64,000 nt of DNA from JAFAXD01 sp963833605 (lineage in GTDB: Bacteria > Pseudomonadota > Alphaproteobacteria > Rhizobiales > Xanthobacteraceae), in NCBI GenBank assembly GCA_963833605.1, contig CAWHYZ010000024.1:62001-126000 (forward strand), read 5' to 3'. Of this stretch, positions 55,215 through 64,000 are shown one piece after another; position 1 is the stretch's first letter; each line of letters starts with the position of its first letter. A program made the position numbers and the translations under genes. The notes beneath the pieces are model-generated. The model ran no database searches and had not been told where the DNA came from. It was given only the letters and a program-made list of their open reading frames with translations.

Positions 55215-56396
55215 ATGAACGAGCAGCCCCGGACGACGAAGTCGCACATGGACCTCGAACGACCTCCGTTCGAGTGCATCGCTTTGGTGTTGCAGGGCGG
55301 CGGGGCGTTGGGCGCGTACCAGGGCGGTGTCTATCAGGCGCTGGCCGAAGCCAAGATCGAGCCCAACTGGGTCGCCGGCATTTCGATCGGCGCGATCAAC
55401 GCGGCGTTGATCGCTGGCAATCCGCCGCAAACGCGGGTCGAAAAGCTGAGAGCTTTTTGGGAGGGGGTCACTGCACCATCCGGGCTGGGCGTAGTCGATC
55501 TCCTGCAGAATTACTGGCAAGGAGACCAGGCCCGCAGCTTCTTCAATCAGCTCAAGGCCAGCGGCGCGCTGATACAGGGCGCGCCCGGGTTCTTCCAGGC
55601 GCGCGTGCCACCGCCGTTCTTCTATCCAGCCGGGACCGTCGAGGCGACCAGCTACTACGACACAAGCCAACTGCGCGGGACGCTCGAAGGTCTGATCGAC
55701 TTCGATTACCTCAACGCCGGAGCGATGCGGTTCAGCGTTGGTGCCGTGAACGTGCGCAGCGGCAATTTCGTGTACTTCGATTCCACCAATCGCACCATCA
55801 AGGTCGAGCACATTCTCGCCAGCGGCGCGCTGCCGCCGGGCTTTCCGGCGGTCGAAGTCGACGGCGAACTCTATTGGGACGGCGGTCTGATCTCCAACAC
55901 GCCCCTGCAATGGGTGACGACCGGCGGCGAGACCGGCGAACGTCGTGACACGCTCGCCTTCCAAGTCGACCTGTGGAGCTCGCGCGGCGATGCGCCTGCC
56001 GACTTGGCCGAAGTCATCATGCGGGAGAAGGAGATCCAGTATTCGAGCCGCACCCGTTACAACACCGATACGTTCAGGCGGATGCAGACGGTCCGTCGCA
56101 CCCTGGCGGAAGCACTCGACAAGGTGCCGGCTGAATGGCTCGACAATGAGGAAGGCAAGCTCTTGCGGGCTTTCGGGGATCGCAAGGTGTACAGCGTCGT
56201 GCACCTGATCTACCGCTCGAAGAACTACGAGAAGCAATCCAAGGACTACGAGTTCTCCGCGGTCAGCATGCGCGACCACTGGCAGGCCGGCTACAATGAT
56301 ACGGTGCGCTCGCTGCGGCATCCGGAAGCCTTGGAGCGCCCGACTGATCGTAGCGGCGTTGCGACCTTCGACCTCGGCGTCGGCGCCCGCGACTGA
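55215..56396 (+). CDS. Patatin-like phospholipase
   Basis: A 393-residue protein with the glycine-rich oxyanion motif LVLQGGGALGAYQGGVYQAL, the nucleophile elbow AGISIGAINAAL (Ser in G-x-S-x-G), and the DGG-type Asp in LYWDGGLISNTPL. The C-terminal part (YNTDTFRRMQTVRRTLAEAL) is like the DUF3734 extension. GGAG precedes the ATG, 14 bases past the pump gene, so it is probably co-transcribed with the efflux genes and may modify membrane lipids. Confidence 0.9.
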   Translation: MNEQPRTTKSHMDLERPPFECIALVLQGGGALGAYQGGVYQALAEAKIEPNWVAGISIGAINAALIAGNPPQTRVEKLRAFWEGVTAPSGLGVVDLLQNYWQGDQARSFFNQLKASGALIQGAPGFFQARVPPPFFYPAGTVEATSYYDTSQLRGTLEGLIDFDYLNAGAMRFSVGAVNVRSGNFVYFDSTNRTIKVEHILASGALPPGFPAVEVDGELYWDGGLISNTPLQWVTTGGETGERRDTLAFQVDLWSSRGDAPADLAEVIMREKEIQYSSRTRYNTDTFRRMQTVRRTLAEALDKVPAEWLDNEEGKLLRAFGDRKVYSVVHLIYRSKNYEKQSKDYEFSAVSMRDHWQAGYNDTVRSLRHPEALERPTDRSGVATFDLGVGARD

Positions 56397-56562
56397 TTTG
56401 GTGCGTTCCAAAGCTCGCATGAGAGGGTGTCGCCCGGGTTTGCGAACGTCGGATCGGGACGCCAGCCGAACCCCGCCTACTGCGGCGCGACCGGAAGTCA
56501 CAATTTCGACGGCTGGCGCACGTAACGTTGGACATCATCACGCGATTCTCGGGCAACGCTCC

Positions 56563-57600
56563 ATGACACGAACTCTCCGCGCTCTTGCGCTCGCCGCGCT
56601 CTGTGGCAGTGCGGCATGTCCGGCAGCCGCCCAAATGACCGCTTCCGATCTGATTGTTCGCCTCGATCAACTTGAAAATCAGGTGCGTCAGCTCACGGGC
56701 CAAGTCGAGCAGCTGCAATTTCGCAATCAGCAACTGGAAGGCCAGCTGCGGCGCATGCAGGAGGAGGGCGGCCCGCGCCAGCAGGCGATGGTTCCGCCGC
56801 GCTCCGGCGGTGCGCTCCCGCCCCCCGGAGCGCTCCCGCCCCCCGCAGCGCCACCTGCTGTTAGTGCAGGGCGCGGCGACGCGTTTGATCCAGCCCTCAA
56901 CCCGGGTGCGCCAGGAGTGCCGCGCACGTTGGGCCCTCCGGGACGCCGTATCGACGCCGGCAGCCCGGGGGAGACGGGCTATCCGCTGCGACCGATGGGT
57001 GCGATGCCTCCCGGAGGCCCAGCCCCGATCGTTACCGACGCGGAAGAGGATGTCGGGGCTCCCGGTGGCCGGCAGCCTGGCGCTCCTCTGGATCTGTCCA
57101 CCATGGCGGGAGCGGCGGTGCGCGATCCAGCGCTCGCGCCGGGAGGCGGGGCGCTGCCGCCGCCGCCTCCGCGCAATCCCAATGCAACCGGTGCGACCGC
57201 AACCCTGCCGCCGACGCAAACGCCGCGTGACGAGTACGACCTCGGCTATGGCTATCTGCTCCGGAAGGACTACGCGCTCGCCGAGGAGACGCTCCGCGCC
57301 TTCCTCAAGAAATATCCGAGCGATAAGATGGCGGCGGACGCCCAATTCTGGCTTGGCGAAAGCATGTTCCAGCGCCAGAATTACAGGGACGCCGCAGCCG
57401 CGTTTCTGGATATGTCGAAGAAACATGAATCTCACCCCAAGGCTCCCGACGCGTTGCTGCGGCTCGGTCAGTCGCTCGCGGCCTTGCACGAGCGCGACCT
57501 CGCCTGCGCGACGCTGAGCGAAGTTGGCCGGAAATACCCGCGCGCTTCCGGCAGCGTGAAGCAGGCCACCGAGCGGGAACAGAAGCGTGCCCACTGCTGA
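56563..57600 (+). CDS. cpoB: Cell division coordinator CpoB (YbgF)
   Basis: A 345-residue periplasmic protein. Signal peptide about 1-24; coiled coil about 27-68 (ASDLIVRLDQLENQVRQLTG); a long Pro/Gly-rich linker about 75-220 (GGALPPPGALPPPAAPP); then three TPR repeats (YDLGYGYLLRKDYALAEETL, AQFWLGESMFQRQNYRDAAA, ALLRLGQSLAALHERDLACA). CpoB links Tol to peptidoglycan synthesis. The linker is longer than usual. It is cut off from pal by the efflux cassette. Confidence 0.92.
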   Translation: MTRTLRALALAALCGSAACPAAAQMTASDLIVRLDQLENQVRQLTGQVEQLQFRNQQLEGQLRRMQEEGGPRQQAMVPPRSGGALPPPGALPPPAAPPAVSAGRGDAFDPALNPGAPGVPRTLGPPGRRIDAGSPGETGYPLRPMGAMPPGGPAPIVTDAEEDVGAPGGRQPGAPLDLSTMAGAAVRDPALAPGGGALPPPPPRNPNATGATATLPPTQTPRDEYDLGYGYLLRKDYALAEETLRAFLKKYPSDKMAADAQFWLGESMFQRQNYRDAAAAFLDMSKKHESHPKAPDALLRLGQSLAALHERDLACATLSEVGRKYPRASGSVKQATEREQKRAHC

Positions 57601-58600
57601 CCACCCGCTGACCGATGCGGAGGCCGATGTTCTCTTTGCCGATCTCGCCGATGCGCCCTCGCTGTTGCTGGCGGTGTCGGGCGGTCCCGATTCGACCGCG
57701 TTGCTCGCGCTTGCGGCCCGTTGGCGGGCGCGCCTGACGCGCGGGCCGCAACTGATCGCGGTGACCATCGATCACGGCCTGCGGCCGGAGGCGCGACGCG
57801 AAGCTGCCGCGGTCAAGCGACTGGCGCAGAGTTTGGGCGTGCCGCATCGAACGCTACGCTGGACCGACGCGAAACCCCGCACCGGCATCCAGGAAAAGGC
57901 ACGCCTGGCCCGCTACGATCTCTTGAGTCGCGAGGCGCGCCGCCTCGGCGCACGCCATTTGGTGACAGCGCACACCCTCGACGATCAGGCCGAGACGATC
58001 TTGTTCCGGATGGCGCGCGGCAGCGGGATCGGCGGCCTCGCCGGCATGGCGCGCGCCACACTGCAAGCGAACGATATGGTCCTGGTGCGCCCATTTCTGC
58101 GCGTTCCCAAGGCGCGCCTGATGGCAACGCTTGCCGCTAACGCGCTGCCCTATGTCGATGATCCGACCAACCGCGACCCGCGGTTCGCGCGTGCGCGCCT
58201 GCGCCCGCTGATTGCGCGGCTCTCAGAAGAAGGGCTCGACGCGGACCGGCTTGCGCTGTTCGCCCTGCGGATGCGGCGTGCCGACGCGGCGATCGAGGCG
58301 GTGGTTGACGCGGCCGGGCGGTTCGCGGCCGGCCAGGCAGGAGCGCGCACGCCCATCGTGATCGACGCGGCCACGTTCAGCGCGCTCCCGGCCGAGGTGG
58401 CGTTGCGTCTCATGGGCCGCGCCATTGCGCGTGTGGGCGACGAGGGGCCAGTCGAACTCGGCAAACTCGAGGCCTTCATGGCGGCGCTGGCGACAGCCGG
58501 CAGCGAGGCGCGCTTTCGGCGCACCCTCGCTGGGGCCATGGTCACACTCGCGCGCGACCGGATCGTGGTCGAGCGGGCGCCGGCCCGCAAACGGCAGTAA
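57587..58600 (+). CDS. tilS: tRNA(Ile)-lysidine synthase
   Basis: A 337-residue enzyme. The PP-loop SGGPDS is at 31-36, and DHGLRPEARREAAAVKRLAQ, HTLDDQAETILFRMARGSG and VDDPTNRDPRFARARLRP are hallmark elements. It converts the wobble C of the AUA-reading tRNA to lysidine. GTG start; the first 14 bases overlap the end of cpoB. ftsH follows. Confidence 0.94.
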   Translation: MPTADHPLTDAEADVLFADLADAPSLLLAVSGGPDSTALLALAARWRARLTRGPQLIAVTIDHGLRPEARREAAAVKRLAQSLGVPHRTLRWTDAKPRTGIQEKARLARYDLLSREARRLGARHLVTAHTLDDQAETILFRMARGSGIGGLAGMARATLQANDMVLVRPFLRVPKARLMATLAANALPYVDDPTNRDPRFARARLRPLIARLSEEGLDADRLALFALRMRRADAAIEAVVDAAGRFAAGQAGARTPIVIDAATFSALPAEVALRLMGRAIARVGDEGPVELGKLEAFMAALATAGSEARFRRTLAGAMVTLARDRIVVERAPARKRQ

Positions 58601-58764
58601 CAAACCGCGAAACCGCCTTAAATGGCGGCAAAGATGCGATCAAAGGTCCCATGTTCAGCGAGGGCGGGCAGATCTTTTAGGTTTTTGCGCTTTCGCTTGG
58701 CAGAATGCGGCCGGGTGCCTACATAGGGCAGGCGAGAGGCCTCGCGGGCGCCAGAGAGACAAAG

Positions 58765-60684
<1,920 letters not shown>

Positions 60685-60710
60685 TTCCAGGCTCTTTGTT
60701 TGATAGGATC

Positions 60711-60749
60711 GTCATGGCCGGGCTTGTCCTGGCTGGTCCCGGCCATCCT
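60711..60749. repeat. Palindromic PGHDD-type intergenic element
   Basis: ATGGCCGGG (60714-60722) and CCCGGCCAT (60738-60746) flank a 15-base loop. The translated frames (MAGLVLAGPGHP, PGHDD) resemble a short element scattered through many Rhizobiales genomes, to my recollection. Confidence 0.55.
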
Positions 60750-60832
60750 CCTTTAGGAAGCTCCGGGCGCTCCTATTCGAAATCGCCGGGTCGTAAGCCC
60801 TATCCCTTCGGCGAGCCCAGGACGACCGACGA

Positions 60833-62450
60833 TCAGCTCAAGCCGAGTGATACTTTGGCCTTTGCCACGGTCTCTTCCGGCGTTCCCGATGTGTCGATCT
60901 CGGTCCAGCCCACCACGCCGAGTTGGTAGCGCTCCTGACGCCGCGCGACCTCCGCGTCGGCGTCGGAGGCGTCGTGAACCCGATCTCCGACGCGCGCGAT
61001 CCGCGTCGCAAGATCGGCGGTGAGGAACAGGCCGTGAAAATCGAATTTGTCGGTGCGCGCCAGGTTGGCGAGGGTTGTGCGCTCGGGCTCCCGCGCAAAA
61101 ACCGCGTCCACGATTGCCGAGTGACCGGCTGCTAGGACCCGGCGGGCCTTCTCGGCGAGTGTGGCATAGACGCGCTCGCCTACCTCGCCTCCGTAGGCCT
61201 GGGGCGGAAGCTTCTCGGACTCCGCAACGCCGAACATCGCCTTGCGCTCCACGTCCGAGCGCAGCAACACCGCTCCGGGAGACGGCGCCAGCTTTGGCGC
61301 AAGCGCGCGCGCCAGCACCGACTTGCCAGTGCCAGACAAGCCGCCGATCGCGACGAGGCGCGGTGCCGGCGGCCGGATGAGATCAAGCGCAAGCGCGAAA
61401 TAGGCGCGCGCCGCGGCTGCGATCGCTGCGGCTCCGGTATCGCGGGCGTTGGGAAGTCTCGCCGCCGTCACCTTGGCGCGGATTGCGGCGCGCAGCGACA
61501 TGAACAACGGCAGAGCCGCCAGCGCATCGAGATCGCTCGAAGCGGTGCGTAGCTCCGAGGTAGACGTTGAGCACGATGTTGGCGGCCTCGTTCAGCTTGC
61601 GCTCGACGAGGTCCATCAACAGGAAGGCAAGATCGTAGAGTACGTCGCCTGATGCCACCACGGAATCGAATTCGAGCGCGTCGAACGGGACCGGACGGCC
61701 GTCGATCAATGCGATATTGCCGAGGTGGAGGTCGCCATGCCCGCGCCGCACCAGACCTCGCGCCCCGCGCGCGACCAGCAACGGGCGTACGCGTGCGAGG
61801 GCGGCGCGGCTCGCCGCCGTAAGCGCCTCGACCCTACCGCGGTCGAACAGGTCAGGACGCTCGCGCAGCTCCTGGTCATCCTGATCGATATAGTCGCCGA
61901 GCGCCGCGATCCAGCGACCGGCATCGACCACCGGCGCGCGCGCGTGCGCGACGGCAATCGTACGCGCCAGCGCTTCGATCAGCGCGTGGTCGATGCGGCC
62001 GGCATCAGCGAGGTGGTCGAGTGTTTTCTCCTCGTCGAAGCGGTGCATCTTGAGCGCCCATTCGACCGCGTCGCCTTCGTCGCTGAACGCTAGCGCGCCG
62101 TTGCGGCGCACGATCGGGATCAGCCCGATGTAGAGTTCGGGGGTGAATGGCCGATTGGCCTCGATTTCCGCGTCGAGCGCCGCCCTGCGCTTCTCGCGTG
62201 TCGAGAAATCCAGGAATGGGAACTTCACGGCGCGTTTGACTTTATAGGCGGCGGGTCCTGCCAGAAATACCGCGGCTGCGTGGGTGTCGATGCGCTTGAC
62301 GGCGGCGCCGCCGTGGGTCGAGGGCTCAGCAAGGAAACGAAAGATCGCCTCCTGGTTTTCGGTCGGAGAACGGACGACGGACGACGAATGGTGCCGGCCA
62401 CCGTCTGTCGGTCCGTCGTCACCCGCCCCCCGTCGTCTGTCCTCTGTCAT
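60833..62450 (-). pseudogene. APH-like phosphotransferase fused to a P-loop kinase, frameshifted
   Basis: The N-terminal half is an aminoglycoside-phosphotransferase-like domain (RIDTHAAAVFLAGPAAYKVK, catalytic RRGHGDLHLGNIALIDGR, then FDALEFDS). The C-terminal half is a P-loop kinase (AIGGLSGTGKSVLARALAPK). Bifunctional proteins of this layout are known. Frame is lost at CC 61555-61556; removing one base restores Y-L-E-L-R-T-A-S-S-D-L-D. The only in-frame start before the conserved sequence is ATG 62450, inside the CYGTC repeat, so the repeat may have replaced the native start. Substrate unknown. Confidence 0.78.
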
Positions 62451-62475
62451 CCGTCCTCCGTCGTCTGATATATAA
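62360..62475. repeat. Degenerate CYGTC repeat, copy 2
   Basis: A purine-type run ACGGACGACGGACGACG (62368) and a pyrimidine-type run CCGTCGTCTGTCCTCTGTCA (62430) are complementary, as at 20285-20350. It covers the start of the phosphotransferase-kinase gene and ends at the promoter of the thiamine-diphosphate enzyme. Confidence 0.55.
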
Positions 62476-62509
62476 TCCCGATCCCTCATCGCGAAGCGGA
62501 GACACGAAC

Positions 62510-64000
62510 GTGCGCGCCAATGACAACATGCGGACCGCCGCAAAGGTTCTGGTCGATCAGCTTCGCATCCATGGCGTGACGCATATTTTCTGCGTGCCTG
62601 GCGAGAGCTATCTCGCGGTGCTCGACGCGTTTCATGACTGCGATCTCGCGCTCACCGTCTGCCGTCAGGAAGGCGGCGCCGCCATGATGGCGGAAGCGGC
62701 CGGCAAGGCCACCGGCCGGCCCGGGATCTGCTTTGTGACGCGCGGTCCGGGGGCGACCAACGCGTCGGCCGGGCTCCATATCGCGCGCCAGGATTTCGAC
62801 CCCGTTGATCATGTTCATCGGGCAGGTTCCGCGCGACGTGCGCGAGCGCGAAGCGCTCCAGGAAATGGACTACCGCGCAACTTTCGGATCGATCGCCAAG
62901 TGGGTAACCGAGATCGACGATCCGGCGCGCATCCCCGAGCTCGTGTCGCGCGCCTTCCACACCGCGACCAGTGGCCGACCCGGTCCGGTCGTGATCGCGC
63001 TCCCGGAGGACATGCAGCGCGAGCGCGTCGCCGTCGCCGACGCCCCGCCGTTCGAGCCGGTCGAGACCTGGCCGGGCGCAACCGACATGGTGAAGCTGCA
63101 GAAGCTGCTGTGGGACGCGCAGCGGCCGGTCGTGATCGTCGGCGGCAGCCGCTGGTCGGAGCCGGCCTGCGCGGCTCTTGCGCGCTTCGCCGAGCGGTTC
63201 GCGCTGCCGGTCGCGACCACGTTCCGGCGCGCGCATCTCTTCGATGCGCTGCACCCGTGTTATGCGGGCGACCTCGGCCTTGGCGTCAACCCGAAACTGC
63301 TGGCGCGCATCAAGTCCGCCGACGTGGTCGTGGCGATCGGCTCGCGCCTGGGCGAAGTGCCCTCGCAGGGCTACACGCTGTTTGAGATTCCGGGGCCGCG
63401 GCAGACGCTGGTGCACGTGCATCCGGGCGCCGAGGAGCTCGGCCGGGTGTTTCATCCGCAGCTCGCGATCAACGCCGCGCCGACGGCGTTTGCGGCCGCG
63501 CTCGAGGGCCTGCAGCCGCCCGCGGCGATTCCCTGGAGCGCGGAGACCAAGGCCGCCCACGCCGAGTATCTGGCCTGGACCGAGGAACCGACGACGGTAC
63601 CGGGCGGAGTCAACCCCGGCGCCGTGATGGTGTGGCTGCGCGAGAACCTGCCGGCGGACGCGATCGTCTGCAACGGCGCCGGCAACTTCAACACGTGGCT
63701 GCACCGCTTCTACAGGGTGCGCAGGTTCGCGGGCCAGCTCGGACCCGCCTCCGGCTCCATGGGCTACGGCGTGCCGGCGGCGGTCGGCATGAAGCGGCTT
63801 TACCCCGAGCGAACCGTGGTGGCGATCTCCGGCGACGGCGATTTCCTGATGAATGGTCAGGAGTTCGCGACCGCAGTTCAGTTCGAAGCCCCGATCATCG
63901 TGCTGATTTTTGACAACTCGCTTTACGGCACCATCCGCATGCATCAGGAGCGCGAATATCCCGGCCGGGTTTCGGGGACGGTCTTGAAGAATCCCGACTT
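62510..64000 (+). pseudogene. Thiamine-diphosphate enzyme, acetolactate-synthase-like, frameshifted and cut by window end
   Basis: The first frame (VTHIFCVPGESYLAVLDAFH, CFVTRGPGATNASAG) ends at about 62795. The next holds VPRDVREREALQEMDYRATF, FRRAHLFDALHPCYAGDLGL and the cofactor motif AISGDGDFLMNGQEFATAVQ. One extra T at 62794-62796 (GATTTCG for GATTCG) explains the break. The catalytic Glu lies in VPGES. It is a biosynthetic-type ThDP enzyme; whether acetolactate synthase or a decarboxylase/ligase relative is unclear. GTG start with CGGAG upstream. The right end is missing. Confidence 0.82.

Overview
The window is GC-rich chromosomal DNA from an alphaproteobacterium, most likely a Bradyrhizobium/Xanthobacteraceae-like member of the Hyphomicrobiales. 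The evidence is gene order and signals: ruvCAB-ybgC-tolQRAB-pal-cpoB-tilS-ftsH, zapA next to 6S RNA and a formyltetrahydrofolate cyclo-ligase, trcR (DUF1013), DUF1192/DUF1465/rpmE, a CtrA-type TTAA-N7-TTAA box and EcfG-type GGAAC-N17-CGTT promoters. I saw no rRNA, tRNA, CRISPR array, prophage or transposase. It reads as core chromosome with a few inserted cassettes.

Layout. 0-8.4 kb: mostly small secreted or hypothetical proteins, an MFS transporter, a PRC-barrel protein, a matrixin-like protease, a solute-binding protein, a stress-promoter-driven pair of tiny genes, and trcR. 8.7-20.6 kb: ispH-thrB-rnhA, an adenylate cyclase, a peroxiredoxin, a DsbD N-domain protein, YqgE, a membrane PAS-GGDEF-EAL protein with two frameshifts, a GH3 glycosidase, a quinone oxidoreductase and DUF1192. 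20.6-26.2 kb: a candidate CtrA-controlled small RNA, a lipase-like hydrolase, DUF1465, rpmE, a 3-hydroxybenzoate 6-monooxygenase-like enzyme and an ABC exporter. 26.5-37.4 kb, all minus strand: an acetyltransferase, a MotB-like/MotA-like pair, an inositol monophosphatase, a Sel1-repeat protein, a ThiE-like protein and a fba-pgk-gap-tkt sugar-phosphate cluster. 37.6-41 kb: DUF4164, zapA, 6S RNA, cyclo-ligase, YmdB-like phosphoesterase, yebC. 41-60.7 kb: ruvCAB, hicAB, GFA protein, ybgC, tetR-DUF2852, tolQRAB-pal, then an RND efflux/patatin cassette, cpoB, tilS and ftsH. 60.8-64 kb: a phosphotransferase-kinase fusion and the start of a thiamine-diphosphate enzyme that runs off the right edge.

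Cell-envelope upkeep is the main theme: Tol-Pal, CpoB, FtsH, an RND pump, a second MotAB/TolQR-like motor with a peptidoglycan-binding stalk, and a GH3 enzyme. Cell-cycle and stress control signals (TrcR, CtrA box, EcfG promoters, 6S RNA) are scattered between.

Two sequence-level features stand out. A family of hairpin-forming intergenic repeats (shared arms TTGAAGTTCCT and CTAGTGCC) occurs at five loci. Seven otherwise well-preserved genes, including pgk, ruvB and tolA, are broken only by single-base insertions, which looks more like consensus error than gene decay.
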